The notes: generated by a model not told the origin, from the letters alone. A DNA stretch of 64,000 bases from Archivesica marissinica (GCA_014843695.1 CM026401.1:26433978-26497977); one strand, 5' to 3'. Positions 1-18,000 are shown, counted from the stretch's first letter. Translations and numbers: made by a program.

Positions 1-3000
1 AACACAACACACTCTCTATTAGAATCATCTATACTATCACTTTCTATCAGAATCATCTATACCATCACTCTCTGTTAGAATCATCTATACCATCACTTTC
101 TGTTAGAATCATCTATACCATCACTCTCTGTTAGAATCATCTATACCATCACTCTCTGTTAGAATCATCTATACCATCACTCTCTGTTAGAATCATCTAT
201 ACTATCACTCTCTGTTAGAATCATCTATACCATCACTCTCTGTTAGAATCATCTATACTATCACTCTCTGTTAGAATCATCTATACTATCACTTTCTGTC
301 AGAATCATCTATACCATCACTCTCTGTTAGAATCATCTATACCATCACTCTCTGTTAGAATCATCTATACCATCACTCTCTGTTAGAATCATCTATACTA
401 TCACTCTCTGTTTGAATCATCTATACCATCACTCTCTGTTAGAATCATCTATACCATCACTCTCTGTTAGAATCATCTATACCATCACTTTCTATCAGAA
501 TCATCTATACCATCATTCTCTGTTAAATCATCTATACGATCACTTTCTGTCAGAATCATCTATACGATCACTCTCTGTCAGAATCATCTATACGATCACT
601 TTCTGTTATAATCATCTATACTATCACTCTCTGTTAGAATCATCTATACCATCACTCTCTGTTAGAATCATCTATACAATCACTTTCTGTCAGAATCATC
701 TATACACACTCTGTAGAATCATCTATACATCACTTTCTGTTAGAATCATCTATACCATCACTCTCTGTTAGAATCATCTATACTATCACTTTCTGTTAGA
801 ATCATCTATACAATCACTTTCTGTCAGAATCATCTATACAATCACTCTCTGTTAGAATCATCTATACCATCACTCTCTGTTAGAATCATCTATACTATCA
901 CTTTCTGTTAGAATCATCTATACAATCACTTTCTGTCAGAATCATCTATACAATCACTCTCTGTTAGAATCATCTATACCATCACTCTCTGTTAGAATCA
1001 TCTATACGATCACTTTCTGTTAGAATCATCTATACGATCACTTTCTGTTAGAATCATCTATACTATCACTCTCTGTTAGAATCATCTATACCATCACTCT
1101 CTGTTAGAATCATCTATACCATCACTTTCTGTTAGAATCATCTATACTATCACTCTCTGTTAGAAGCATCTATACCACCACTCTCTGTTAGAATCATCTA
1201 TACCATCACTCTCTGTTAGAATCATCTATACCATCACTCTCTGTTAGAATCATCTATACGATCACTCTCTGTTAGAATCATCTATACTATCACTTTCTGT
1301 CAGAATAATCTATATCATCACTCTCTGTCAGAATCATCTATATCATCACTCTCTGTTAGAATCATCTATACTATCAGTCTCTGTTGGAATCATCTATACT
1401 ATCACTTTCTGTCAGAATCATCTATACCATCACTCTCTGTTAGAATCATCTATACTATCACTCTCTGTTAGAATCATCTATACAATCACTCTCTGTTTGA
1501 ATCATCTATACCATCACTCTCTGTTAGAATCATCTATACGATCACTCTCTGTTAGAATCATATATACCATCACTCTCTGTTAGAATCATCTATACAATCA
1601 CTCTCTGTTTGAATCATCTATAACATCACTCTCTGTTATAATCATCTATACCATCACTTTCTGTCAGAATCATCTATACTATCACTCTCTGTTAGAATCA
1701 TCTATACTATCACTCTCTGTTAGAATCATATATACTATCACTTTCTGTCAGAATCATCTATACGATCACTCTCTGTTAGAATCATCTATACCATCACTCT
1801 CTGTTAGAATCATCTATACTATCTCTTTCTGTCAGAATAATCTATACCATCACTCTCTGTTAGAATCATCTATACCATCATTCTCTGTTAGAATCATCTA
1901 TATGATCACTCTCTGTTAGAATCATCTATACCATCACTCTCTGTTAGAATCATCTATACTATCACTTTCTGTTAGAAGCATCTATACAATCACTTTCTGT
2001 CAGAATCATCTATACCACCACTCTCTGTTAGAAGCATCTATACAATCACTTTCTGTCAGAATCATCTATACCACCACTCTCTGTTAGAATCATCTATACT
2101 ATCACTTTCTGTTAGAATCATCTATACTATCACTCTCTGTTATAATCATCTATACTATCACTTTCTGTTAGAATCATCTATACAATCACTTTCTGTCAGA
2201 ATCATCTATACAATCACTCTCTGTTAGAATCATCTATACAATCACTTTCTGTCAGAATCATCTATACAGTCACTCTCTGTTAGAATCATCTATACCATCA
2301 CTCTCTGTTAGAATCATCTATACTATCACTTTCTGTTAGAATCATCTATACCATCACTCTCTGTTAGAATCATCTATACCATCACTCTCTGTTAGAATCA
2401 TCTATACCATCACTCTCTGTTAGAATCATCTATACATCACTCTCTGTTAGAATCATCTATACCATCACTCTCTGTTAGAATCATCTATACCATCACTTTC
2501 TGTCAGAATAATCTATATCATCACTCTCTGTCAGAATCATCTATATCATCACTCTCTGTTAGAATCATCTATACCATCACTCTCTGTTAGAATCATCTAT
2601 ACTATCACTCTCTGTTAGAATCATCTATACGATCACTCTCTGTTAGAATCATCTATACATCACTCTCTGTTAGAATCATCTATACTATCACTCTCTGTTA
2701 GAATCATCTATACCCTCTCTGTTAGAATCATCTATACCATCACTCTCTGTTAGAATCATCTATACGATCACTCTCTGTCAGAATCATCTATACTACACTC
2801 TCTGTTAGAATCATCTATACTATCACTCTCTGTTAGAATCATCTATACCATCACTCTCTGTTAGAATCATCTATACCATCACTCTCTGTTAGAATCATCT
2901 ATACAATCACTCTCTGTTAGAATCATCTATACCATCACTCTCTGTTAGAATCATCTATACTATCACTTTCTGTTAGAATCATCTATACAATCACTCTCTG

Positions 3001-6000
3001 TTAGAATCATCTATACTATCACTTTCTGTTAGAATCATCTATACAATCACTTTCTGTCAGAATCATCTATACAATCACTCTCTGTTAGAATCATCTATAC
3101 TATCACTCTCTGTTAGAATCATATATACCATCACTTTCTGTTAGAATCATCTATACCATCACTCTCTGTTAGAATCATCTATACCATCACTCTCTGTTAG
3201 AATCATATATACCATCACTCTCTATTAGAATCATCTATACAATCACTCTCTGTTTGAATCATCTATAACATAACTCTGTTAGAATCATCTATACGATCAC
3301 TTTCTGTTAGAATCATCTATACGATCACTTTCTGTTAGAATCATCTATACTATCACTCTCTGTTAGAATCATCTATACTATCACTCTCTGTTAGAATCAT
3401 CTATACCATCACTTTCTGTTAGAATCATCTATACTATCACTCTCTGTTAGAAGCATCTATACCACCACTCTCTGTTAGAATCATCTATACCATCACTCTC
3501 TGTTAGAATCATCTATACCATCACTCTCTGTTAGAATCATCTATACGATCACTCTCTGTTAGAATCATCTATACTATCACTTTCTGTCAGAATAATCTAT
3601 ATCATCACTCTCTGTCAGAATCATCTATATCATCACTCTCTGTTAGAATCATCTATACTATCAGTCTCTGTTGGAATCATCTATACTATCACTTTCTGTC
3701 AGAATCATCTATACCATCACTCTCTGTTAGAATCATCTATACTATCACTCTCTGTTAGAATCATCTATACAATCACTCTCTGTTTGAATCATCTATACCA
3801 TCACTCTCTGTTAGAATCATCTATACGATCACTCTCTGTTAGAATCATATATACCATCACTCTCTGTTAGAATCATCTATACAATCACTCTCTGTTTGAA
3901 TCATCTATAACATCACTCTCTGTTATAATCATCTATACCATCACTTTCTGTCAGAATCATCTATACTATCACTCTCTGTTAGAATCATCTATACTATCAC
4001 TCTCTGTTAGAATCATATATACTATCACTTTCTGTCAGAATCATCTATACGATCACTCTCTGTTAGAATCATCTATACCATCACTCTCTGTTAGAATCAT
4101 CTATACTATCTCTTTCTGTCAGAATAATCTATACCATCACTCTCTGTTAGAATCATCTATACCATCATTCTCTGTTAGAATCATCTATATGATCACTCTC
4201 TGTTAGAATCATCTATACCATCACTCTCTGTTAGAATCATCTATACTATCACTTTCTGTTAGAAGCATCTATACAATCACTTTCTGTCAGAATCATCTAT
4301 ACCACCACTCTCTGTTAGAAGCATCTATACAATCACTTTCTGTCAGAATCATCTATACCACCACTCTCTGTTAGAATCATCTATACTATCACTTTCTGTT
4401 AGAATCATCTATACTATCACTCTCTGTTATAATCATCTATACTATCACTTTCTGTTAGAATCATCTATACAATCGCTTTCTGTCAGAATCATCTATACAA
4501 TCACTCTCTGTTAGAATCATCTATACAATCACTTTCTGTCAGAATCATCTATACAGTCACATTCTGTTAGAATCATCTATACTATCACTCTCTGTTATAA
4601 TCATCTATACGATCACTTTCTGTTAGAATCATCTATACGATCACTTTCTGTTAGAATCATCTATACTATCACTCTCTGTTAGAATCATCTATACCATCAC
4701 TCTCTGTTAGAATCATCTATACTATCACTTTCTGTTAGAATCATCTATACCATCACTCTCTGTTGGAAGCATCTATACCACCACTCTCTGTTAGAATCAT
4801 CTATACCATCACTCTCTGTTAGAATCATCTATGCCATCACTCTCTGTTAGAATCATCTATACCATCACTCTCTGTTAGAATCATCTATACCATCACTTTC
4901 TGTCAGAATAATCTATATCATCACTCTCTGTCAGAATCATCTATATCATCACTCTCTGTTAGAATCATCTATACTATCACTCTCTGTTAGAATCATCTAT
5001 ACGATCACTTTCTGTCAGTATCATCTATACGATCACTCTCTGTTAGAATCATCTATACCTTCACTCTCTGTCAGAATCATCTATACTACCACTCTCTGTT
5101 AGAATCATCTATACCATCACTCTCTGTTAGAATCATCTATTCCATCACTCTCTGTTAGAATCATCTATACGATCACTCTCTGTCAGAATCATCTATACTA
5201 TCACTCTCTGTTAGAATCATCTATACTATCACTTTCTGTTAGAATCATCTATACCATCACTCTCTGTTAGAATCATCTATACTATCACTCTCTGTCAGAA
5301 TCATCTATACAATCACTCTCTGTTAGAATCATCTATACTATCACTTTCTGTTAGAATCATCTATACAATCACTCTCTGTTAGAATCATCTATACTATCAC
5401 TTTCTGTTAGAATCATCTATACAATCACTTTCTGTCAGAATCATCTATACAATCACTCTCTGTTAGAATCATCTATACCATCACTCTCTGTTAGAATCAT
5501 ATATACCATCACTTTCTGTTAGAATCATCTATACCATCACTCTCTGTTAGAATCATCTATACCATCACTCTCTGTTAGAATCATATATACCATCACTCTC
5601 TGTTAGAATCATCTATACAATCACTCTCTGTTTGAATCATCTATAACATCACTCTCTGTTAGAATCATCTATACTATCATTTCTGTCAGAATCATCTATA
5701 CCATCACTCTCTGTTAGAATCATCTATACTATCACTCTCTGTTAGAATCATCTATACGATCACTTTCTGTCAGAATCATCTATACCATCACTCTCTGTTA
5801 GAATCATCTATACTATCACTCTCTGTTAGAATCACCTATACGATCACTTTCTGTCAGAATAATCTATACGATCACTCTCTGTTAGAATCATCTATACCAT
5901 CATTCTCTGTTAGAATCATCTATACGATCACTTTCTGTTATAATCATCTATACCATCACTCTCTGTTAGAAGCATCTATACTATCACTTTCTGTCAGAAT

Positions 6001-9000
6001 AATCTATACCACCACTCTCTGTTAGAATCATCTATACCATCACTCTCTGTTAGAAGCATCTATACCATCACTTTCTGTCAGAATCATCTTTACCACCACT
6101 CTCTGTTAGAATCATCTATACCATCACTTTCTGTTAGAATCATCTATACCATCACTCTCTGTTAGAATCATCTATACCATCACTTTCTGTTAGAATCATC
6201 TATACAATCACTTTCTGTCAGAATCATCTATACAATCACTCTCTGCTAGAATCATCTATACCATCACTCTCTGTTAGAATCATCTATACGATCACTCTCT
6301 GTTAGAATCATCTATACCATCACTCTCTGTTAGAATCATCTATACTATCACTCTCTGTTAGAATCATCTATACCATCACTCTCTGTTAGAATCATCTATA
6401 CCATCACTCTCTGTTAGAATCATCTATACCATCACTCTCTGTTAGAATCATCTATACCATCACTCTCTGTTAGAATCATCTATGCCATCACTCTCTGTTA
6501 GAATCATCTATACCATCACTCTCTGTTAGAATCATCTATACGATCACTTTCTGTCAGAATAATCTATATCATCACTCTCTGTCAGAATCATCTATATCAT
6601 CACTCTCTGTTAGAATCATCTATACTATCACTCTCTGTTAGAATCATCTATACGATCACTTTCTGTCAGAATAATCTATACCACCACTCTCTGTTAGAAT
6701 CATCTATACCATCACTCTCTGTTAGAATCATCTATACGATCACTTTCTGTTAGAATCATCTATACAATCACTTTCTGTCAGAATCATCTATACAATCACT
6801 CTCTGCTAGAATCATCTATACTATCACTCTCTGTTAGAATCATCTATACCATCACTCTCTGTTAGAATCATCTATACCATCACTCTCTGTTAGAATCATC
6901 TATACCATCACTTTCTGTTAGAATCATCTATACCATCACTCTCTGTTAGAATCATCTATATGATCACTCTCTGTTAGAATCATATATACCATCACTCTCT
7001 GTTAGAATCATCTATACAATCACTCTCTGTTAGAATCATCTATAACATCACTCTGTTAGAATCATCTATACTATCACTTTCTGTTAGAATCATCTATACT
7101 ATCACTCTCTGTTAGAATCATCTATACGATCACTCTCTGTTAGAATCATCTATACGATCACTTTCTGTCAGAATCATCTATACCATCACTCTCTGTTAGA
7201 ATCATCTATACCATCACTCTCTGTTAGAATCATCTATACTATCACTTTCTGTCAGAATAATCTACACGATCACTCTCTGTTAGAATCATCTATACCATCA
7301 TTCTCTGTTAGAATCATCTATACGATCACTTTCTGTTATAATCATCTATACCATCACTCTCTGTTAGAAGCATCTATACTATCACTTTCTGTCAAAATCA
7401 TCTATACCACCACTCTCTGTTAGAACCATCTATACCATCACTTTCTGTTAGAATCATCTATACGATCACTTTCTGTTATAATCATCTATACTATCACTCT
7501 CTGTTAGAAGCATCTATACGATCACTTTCTGTCAGAATCATCTATACTACCACTTTCTGTTAGAATCATCTATACCATCACTTTCTGTTAGAATCATCTA
7601 TACTATCACTCTCTGTTAGAATCATCTATACGATCACTTTCTGTTAGAATCATCTATACAATCACTTTCTGTCAGAATCATCTATGCAATCACTCTCTGC
7701 TAGAATCATCTATACCATCACTCTCTGTTAGAATCATCTATACGATCACTCTCTGTTAGAATCATCTATACAATCACTCTCTGCTAGAATAATCTATACC
7801 ATCACTCTCTGTTAGAATCATCTATACCATCACTCTCTGTTAGAAGCATCTATACCACCACTCTCTGTTATAATCATCTATACCATCACTCTCTGTTAGA
7901 ATCATCTATACCATCACTCTCTGTTAGAATCATCTATACAATCACTTTCTGTCAGAATCATCTATACAATCACTCTCTGTTAGAAGCATCTATACTATCA
8001 CTTTCTGTTATAATCATCTATACTATCACTCTCTGTTAGAAGCATCTATACGATCACTTTCTGTCAGAATCATCTATACAACCACTCTCTGTTAGAATCA
8101 TCTATACCATCACTTTCTGTTAGAATCATCTATACCATCACTCTCTGTTAGAATCATTTATACGATCACTTTCTGTTAGAATCATCTATACAATTACTTT
8201 CTGTCAGAATCATCTATACAATCACTCTCTGTTAGAATCATCTATACAATCACTCTCTGCTAGAATCATCTATACCATCACTCTCTGTTAGAATCATCTA
8301 TACGATCACTCTCTGTTAGAATCATCTATACAATCACTCTCTGCTAGAATCATCTATACCATCACTCTCTGTTAGAATCATCTATACCATCACTCTCTGT
8401 TAGAAGCATCTATACCACCACTCTCTGTTATAATCATCTATACCATCACTCTCTGTTAGAATCATCTATACCATCACTTTCTGTTAGAAACATCTATACC
8501 ACCACTCTCTGTTATAATCATCTATACCATCACTCTCTGTTAGAATCATCTATACCATCACTCTCTGTTAGAATCATCTATACAATCACTTTCTGCCAGA
8601 ATCATCTATACAATCACTCTCTGCTAGAATCATCTATACCATCACTCTCTGTTAGAATCATCTATACTATCACTCTCTGTTAGAATCATCTATACCATCA
8701 CTCTCTGTTAGAATCATCTATACCATCACTTTCTGTTAGAATCATCTATACCATCACTCTCTGTTAGAATCATCTATACGATCACTCTCTGTTAGAATCA
8801 TATATACCATCACTCTCTGTTAGAATCATCTATACAATCACTCTCTGTTTGAATCATCTATAACATCACTCTCTGTTAGAATCATCTATACTATCATTTC
8901 TGTCAGAATCATCTATACTATCACTCTCTGTTAGAATCATCTATACGATCACTCTCTGTTAGAATCATCTATACGATCACTTTCTGTCAGAATCATCTAT

Positions 9001-12000
9001 ACCATCACTCTCTGTTAGAATCATCTATACTATCACTCTCTGTTAGAATCATCTATACTATCACTTTCTGTCAGAATAATCTATACGATCACTCTCTGTT
9101 AGAATCATCTATACTATCATTCTCTGTTAGAATCATCTATACGATCACTTTCTGTCAGAATCATCTATACCACCACTCTCTGTTAGAATCATCTATACTA
9201 TCACTTTCTGTTAGAATCATCTATACCATCACTCTCTGTTAGAATCATTTATACGATCACTTTCTGTTAGAATCATCTATACAATTACTTTCTGTCAGAA
9301 TCATCTATACAATCACTCTCTGCTAGAATCATCTATACCATCACTCTCTGTTAGAATCATCTATATGATCACTCTCTGTTAGAATCATCTATACAATCAC
9401 TCTCTGCTAGAATCATCTATACCATCACTCTCTGTTAGAATCATCTATACCATCACTCTCTGTTAGAAGCATCTATACCACCACTCTCTGTTATAATCAT
9501 CTATACCATCACTCTCTGTTAGAATCATCTATACTATCACTCTCTGTTAGAATCATCTATGCTATCAATTTCTATCAGAATCATCTATACCATCACTCTC
9601 TGTTAGAATCATCTATACCATCACTTTCTGTCAGAATCATCTATACTATCTCTTTCTGTCAGAATAATCTATACTATCACTCTCTGTTAGAATCATCTAT
9701 ACCATCATTCTCTGTTAGAATCATCTATACGATCACTTTCTGTTATAATCATCTATACGATCACTCTCTGTTAGAATCATCTATACCATCACTTTCTGTT
9801 AGAAGCATCTATACAATCACTTTCTGTCAGAATAATCTATACGATCACTCTCTGTTAGAATCATCTATACCATCATTCTCTGTTAGAATCATCTATACGA
9901 TCACTTTCTGTTATAATCATCTATACCATCACTCTCTGTTAGAAGCATCTATACTATCACTTTCTGTCAAAATCATCTATACCACCACTCTCTGTTAGAA
10001 TCATCTATACTATCACTTTCTGTTAGAATCATCTATACGATCACTTTCTGTTATAATCATCTATACTATCACTCTCTGTTAGAAGCATCTATACGATCAC
10101 TTTCTGTCAGAATCATCTATACCACCACTCTCTGTTAGAATCATCTATACGATCACTTTCTGTTAGAATCATCTATACCATCACTCTCTGTTAGAATCAT
10201 CTATACGATCACTTTCTGTCAGAATCATCTATACTATCTCTTTCTGTCAGAATAATCTATACGATCACTCTCTGTTAGAATCATCTATACCATCATTCTC
10301 TGTTAGAATCATCTATACGATCACTTTCTGTTATAATCATCTATACCATCACTCTCTGTTAGAATCATCTATACCATCACTTTCTGTTAGAAGCATCTTT
10401 ACAATCACTTTCTGTCAGAATCATCTATACCACCACTCTCTGTTAGAATCATCTATAGGATCACTTTCTGTTAGAATCATCTATACCATCACTCTCTGTT
10501 AGAATCATCTATACTATCACTTTCTGTTAGAATCATCTATACAATCACTTTCTGTCAGAATCATCTATACAATCACTCTCTGTTAGAATCATCTATACCA
10601 TCACTCTCTGTTAGAATCATCTATACCATCACTTTCTGTTAGAATCATCTATACAATCACTTTCTGTCAGAATCATCTATACAGTCACATTCTGTTAGAA
10701 TCATCTATACCATCACTCTCTGTTAGAATCATCTATACGATCACTTTCTGTTAGAATCATCTATACCATCACTCTCTATAAGAATCATCTATACCATCAC
10801 TTTCTATCAGAATCATCTATACCATCACTCTCTGTTAGAATCATCTATACGATCACTTTCTGTTAGAATCATCTATACGATCACTTTCTGTTATAATCAT
10901 CTATACTATCACTCTCTGTTAGAAGCATCTATACGATCACTTTCTGTCAGAATCATCTATACCACCACTCTCTGTTAGAATCATCTATACCATCACTTTC
11001 TGTTAGAATCATCTATACCATCACTCTCTGTTAGAATCATCTATATGATCACTGTCTGTTAGAATCATCTATACAATCACTTTCTGTCAGAATCATCTAT
11101 ACAATCACTCTCTGCTAGAATCATCTATACCATCACTCTCTGTTAGAATCATCTATACGATCACTCTCTGTTAGAATCATCTATACAATCACTCTCTGCT
11201 AGAATCATCTATACCATCACTTTCTGTTAGAATCATCTATACGATCACTTTCTGTTAGAATCATCTATACAATCACTTTCTGTCAGAATCATCTATACAG
11301 TCACATTCTGTTAGAATAATCTACCATCACTCTCTGTTAGAATCATCTATACTATCATTCTCTGTTAGAATCATCTATACGATCACTTTCTGTTATAATC
11401 ATCTATACTATCACTCTCTGTTAGAATCATCTATATCATCACTCTCTGTTAGAATCATCTATACGATCACTCTCAGTTAGAATCATGTATACCATCACTT
11501 TCTGTCAGAATCATCTATACCATCACTCTCTGTTACAATCATCTATACAATCACTCTCTGTTAGAATCATCAATACCATCACTTTCTCTCAGAATCATCA
11601 ATACCATCACTTTCTCTCAGAATCATCTATACTATCACTCTCTATTAGAATCATCTATACTATCACTTTCTATCAGAATCATCTATACCATCACTCTCTG
11701 TTAGAATCATCTATACCATCACTTTCTGTCAGAATCATCTATACCATCACTCTCTGTTAGAATCATCTATACTATCACTCTCTATTATAATCATCTATAC
11801 CATCACTCTCTGTTAGAATCATCTATACTATCACTATCTGTTAGAATCATCTATACTATCACTCTCTGTTAGAATCATCTATACTATCACTCTCTGTTAG
11901 AATCATCTATACTCTCACTTTCTATCAGAATCATCTATACCATCACTCTCTGTTAGAATCATCTATACCATCACTCTCTGTTAGAATCATCTATACAATC

Positions 12001-15000
12001 ACTCTCTGTTTGAATCATATATACTATCACTCTCTGTTTGAATCATCTATACCATCACTCTCTGTTAGAATCATCTATACCATCACTCTCTGTTAGAATC
12101 ATCTATACCATCACTTTCTATCAGAATCATCTATACCATCATTCTCTGTTAAATCATCTATACGATCACTTTCTGTCAGAATCATCTATACGATCACTCT
12201 CTGTCAGAATCATCTATACGATCACTTTCTGTTATAATCATCTATACTATCACTCTCTGTTAGAATCATCTATACCATCACTCTCTGTTAGAAGCATCTA
12301 TACAATCACTTTCTGTCAGAATCATCTATACCACCACTCTCTGTTAGAATCATCTATACTATCACTTTCTGTTAGAATCATCTATACCATCACTCTCTGT
12401 TAGAATCATCTATACTATCACTTTCTGTTAGAATCATCTATACAATCACTTTCTGTCAGAATCATCTATACAATCACTCTCTGTTAGAATCATCTATACC
12501 ATCACTCTCTGTTAGAATCATCTATACGATCACTTTCTGTTAGAATCATCTATACAATCACTTTCTGTCAGAATCATCTATACAATCACTCTCTGTTAGA
12601 ATCATCTATACCATCACTCTCTGTTAGAATCATCTATACGATCACTTTCTGTTAGAATCATCTATACGATCACTTTCTGTTAGAATCATCTATACTATCA
12701 CTCTCTGTTAGAATCATCTATACTATCACTCTCTGTTAGAATCATCTATACCATCACTTTCTGTTAGAATCATCTATACTATCACTCTCTGTTAGAAGCA
12801 TCTATACCACCACTCTCTGTTAGAATCATCTATACCATCACTCTCTGTTAGAATCATCTATACCATCACTCTCTGTTAGAATCATCTATACGATCACTCT
12901 CTGTTAGAATCATCTATACTATCACTTTCTGTCAGAATAATCTATATCATCACTCTCTGTCAGAATCATCTATATCATCACTCTCTGTTAGAATCATCTA
13001 TACTATCAGTCTCTGTTGGAATCATCTATACTATCACTTTCTGTCAGAATCATCTATACCATCACTCTCTGTTAGAATCATCTATACTATCACTCTCTGT
13101 TAGAATCATCTATACAATCACTCTCTGTTTGAATTATCTATACCATCACTCTCTGTTAGAATCATCTATACGATCACTCTCTGTTAGAATCATATATACC
13201 ATCACTCTCTGTTAGAATCATCTATACAATCACTCTCTGTTTGAATCATCTATAACATCACTCTCTGTTATAATCATCTATACCATCACTTTCTGTCAGA
13301 ATCATCTATACTATCACTCTCTGTTAGAATCATCTATACTATCACTCTCTGTTAGAATCATATATACTATCACTTTCTGTCAGAATCATCTATACGATCA
13401 CTCTCTGTTAGAATCATCTATACCATCACTCTCTGTTAGAATCATCTATACTATCTCTTTCTGTCAGAATAATCTATACCATCACTCTCTGTTAGAATCA
13501 TCTATACCATCATTCTCTGTTAGAATCATCTATATGATCACTCTCTGTTAGAATCATCTATACCATCACTCTCTGTTAGAATCATCTATACTATCACTTT
13601 CTGTTAGAAGCATCTATACAATCACTTTCTGTCAGAATCATCTATACCACCACTCTCTGTTAGAAGCATCTATACAATCACTTTCTGTCAGAATCATCTA
13701 TACCACCACTCTCTGTTAGAATCATCTATACTATCACTTTCTGTTAGAATCATCTATACTATCACTCTCTGTTATAATCATCTATACTATCACTTTCTGT
13801 TAGAATCATCTATACAATCGCTTTCTGTCAGAATCATCTATACAATCACTCTCTGTTAGAATCATCTATACAATCACTTTCTGTCAGAATCATCTATACA
13901 GTCACTCTCTGTTAGAATCATCTATACCATCACTCTCTGTTAGAATCATCTATACTATCACTTTCTGTTAGAATCATCTATACCATCACTCTCTGTTGGA
14001 AGCATCTATACCACCACTCTCTGTTAGAATCATCTATACATCACTCTCTGTTAGAATCATCTATACCATCACTCTCTGTTAGAATCATCTATACCATCAC
14101 TCTCTGTTAGAATCATCTATACCATCACTCTCTGTCAGAATCATCTATATCATCACTCTCTGTCAGAATCATCTATATCATCACTCTCTGTTAGAATCAT
14201 CTATACTATCACTCTCTGTTAGAATCATCTATACGATCACTTTCTGTCAGTATCATCTATACGATCACTCTCTGTTAGAATCATCTATACCTTCACTCTC
14301 TGTCAGAATCATCTATACTACCACTCTCTGTTAGAATCATCTATACCATCACTCTCTGTTAGAATCATCTATTCCATCACTCTCTGTTAGAATCATCTAT
14401 ACGATCACTCTCTGTCAGAATCATCTATACTATCACTCTCTGTTAGAATCATCTATACTATCACTTTCTGTTAGAATCATCTATACCATCACTCTCTGTT
14501 AGAATCATCTATACTATCACTCTCTGTCAGAATCATCTATACAATCACTCTCTGTTAGAATCATCTATACTATCACTTTCTGTTAGAATCATCTATACAA
14601 TCACTCTCTGTTAGAATCATCTATACTATCACTTTCTGTTAGAATCATCTATACAATCACTTTCTGTCAGAATCATCTATACAATCACTCTCTGTTAGAA
14701 TCATCTATACTATCACTTTCTGTTAGAATCATCTATACAATCACTTTCTGTTAGAATCATCTATACAATCACTCTCTGTTAGAATCATCTATACCATCAC
14801 TCTCTGTTAGAATCATATATACCATCACTCTCTGTTAGAATCATCTATACAATCACTCTCTGTTAGAATCATCTATACATCACACTCTGTTAGAATCATC
14901 TATACGATCACTCTCTGTTAGAATCATCTATACGATCACTTTCTGTTAGAATCATCTATACTATCACTCTCTGTTAGAATCATCTATACTATCACTCTCT

Positions 15001-18000
15001 GTTAGAATCATCTATACCATCACTTTCTGTTAGAATCATCTATACTATCACTCTCTGTTAGAAGCATCTATACCACCACTCTCTGTTAGAATCATCTATA
15101 CCATCACTCTCTGTTAGAATCATCTATACCATCACTCTCTGTTAGAATCATCTATACGATCACTCTCTGTTAGAATCATCTATACTATCACTTTCTGTCA
15201 GAATAATCTATATCATCACTCTCTGTCAGAATCATCTATATCATCACTCTCTGTTAGAATCATCTATACTATCAGTCTCTGTTGGAATCATCTATACTAT
15301 CACTTTCTGTCAGAATCATCTATACCATCACTCTCTGTTAGAATCATCTATACTATCACTCTCTGTTAGAATCATCTATACAATCACTCTCTGTTTGAAT
15401 TATCTATACCATCACTCTCTGTTAGAATCATCTATACGATCACTCTCTGTTAGAATCATATATACCATCACTCTCTGTTAGAATCATCTATACAATCACT
15501 CTCTGTTTGAATCATCTATAACATCACTCTCTGTTATAATCATCTATACCATCACTTTCTGTCAGAATCATCTATACTATCACTCTCTGTTAGAATCATC
15601 TATACTATCACTCTCTGTTAGAATCATATATACTATCACTTTCTGTCAGAATCATCTATACGATCACTCTCTGTTAGAATCATCTATACCATCACTCTCT
15701 GTTAGAATCATCTATACTATCTCTTTCTGTCAGAATAATCTATACCATCACTCTCTGTTAGAATCATCTATACCATCATTCTCTGTTAGAATCATCTATA
15801 TGATCACTCTCTGTTAGAATCATCTATACCATCACTCTCTGTTAGAATCATCTATACTATCACTTTCTGTTAGAAGCATCTATACAATCACTTTCTGTCA
15901 GAATCATCTATACCACCACTCTCTGTTAGAAGCATCTATACAATCACTTTCTGTCAGAATCATCTATACCACCACTCTCTGTTAGAATCATCTATACTAT
16001 CACTTTCTGTTAGAATCATCTATACTATCACTCTCTGTTATAATCATCTATACTATCACTTTCTGTTAGAATCATCTATACAATCGCTTTCTGTCAGAAT
16101 CATCTATACAATCACTCTCTGTTAGAATCATCTATACAATCACTTTCTGTCAGAATCATCTATACAGTCACATTCTGTTAGAATCATCTATACTATCACT
16201 CTCTGTTATAATCATCTATACGATCACTTTCTGTTAGAATCATCTATACGATCACTTTCTGTTAGAATCATCTATACTATCACTCTCTGTTAGAATCATC
16301 TATACCATCACTCTCTGTTAGAATCATCTATACTATCACTTTCTGTTAGAATCATCTATACCATCACTCTCTGTTGGAAGCATCTATACCACCACTCTCT
16401 GTTAGAATCATCTATACCATCACTCTCTGTTAGAATCATCTATGCCATCACTCTCTGTTAGAATCATCTATACCATCACTCTCTGTTAGAATCATCTATA
16501 CCATCACTTTCTGTCAGAATAATCTATATCATCACTCTCTGTCAGAATCATCTATATCATCACTCTCTGTTAGAATCATCTATACTATCACTCTCTGTTA
16601 GAATCATCTATACGATCACTTTCTGTCAGTATCATCTATACGATCACTCTCTGTTAGAATCATCTATACCTTCACTCTCTGTCAGAATCATCTATACTAC
16701 CACTCTCTGTTAGAATCATCTATACCATCACTCTCTGTTAGAATCATCTATTCCATCACTCTCTGTTAGAATCATCTATACGATCACTCTCTGTCAGAAT
16801 CATCTATACTATCACTCTCTGTTAGAATCATCTATACTATCACTTTCTGTTAGAATCATCTATACCATCACTCTCTGTTAGAATCATCTATACTATCACT
16901 CTCTGTCAGAATCATCTATACAATCACTCTCTGTTAGAATCATCTATACTATCACTTTCTGTTAGAATCATCTATACAATCACTCTCTGTTAGAATCATC
17001 TATACTATCACTTTCTGTTAGAATCATCTATACAATCACTTTCTGTCAGAATCATCTATACAATCACTCTCTGTTAGAATCATCTATACTATCACTCTCT
17101 GTTAGAATCATATATACCATCACTTTCTGTTAGAATCATCTATACCATCACTCTCTGTTAGAATCATCTATACCATCACTCTCTGTTAGAATCATATATA
17201 CCATCACTCTCTGTTAGAATCATCTATACAATCACTCTCTGTTTGAATCATCTATAACATAACTCTGTTAGAATCATCTATACTATCATTTCTGTCAGAA
17301 TCATCTATACCATCACTCTCTGTTAGAATCATCTATACTATCACTCTCTGTTAGAATCATCTATACGATCACTTTCTGTCAGAATCATCTATACCATCAC
17401 TCTCTGTTAGAATCATCTATACTATCACTCTCTGTTAGAATCACCTATACGATCACTTTCTGTCAGAATAATCTATACGATCACTCTCTGTTAGAATCAT
17501 CTATACCATCATTCTCTGTTAGAATCATCTATACGATCACTTTCTGTTATAATCATCTATACGATCACTCTCTGTTAGAAGCATCTATACTATCACTTTC
17601 TGTCAGAATAATCTATACCACCACTCTCTGTTAGAATCATCTATACGATCACTTTCTGTTAGAATCATCTATACGATCACTTTCTGTTATAATCATCTAT
17701 ACCATCACTCTCTGTTAGAAGCATCTATACCATCACTTTCTGTCAGAATCATCTTTACCACCACTCTCTGTTAGAATCATCTATACCATCACTTTCTGTT
17801 AGAATCATCTATACCATCACTCTCTGTTAGAATCATCTATACCATCACTTTCTGTTAGAATCATCTATACAATCACTTTCTGTCAGAATCATCTATACAA
17901 TCACTCTCTGCTAGAATCATCTATACCATCACTCTCTGTTAGAATCATCTATACCATCACTCTCTGTTAGAATCATCTATACTATCACTTTCTGTTAGAA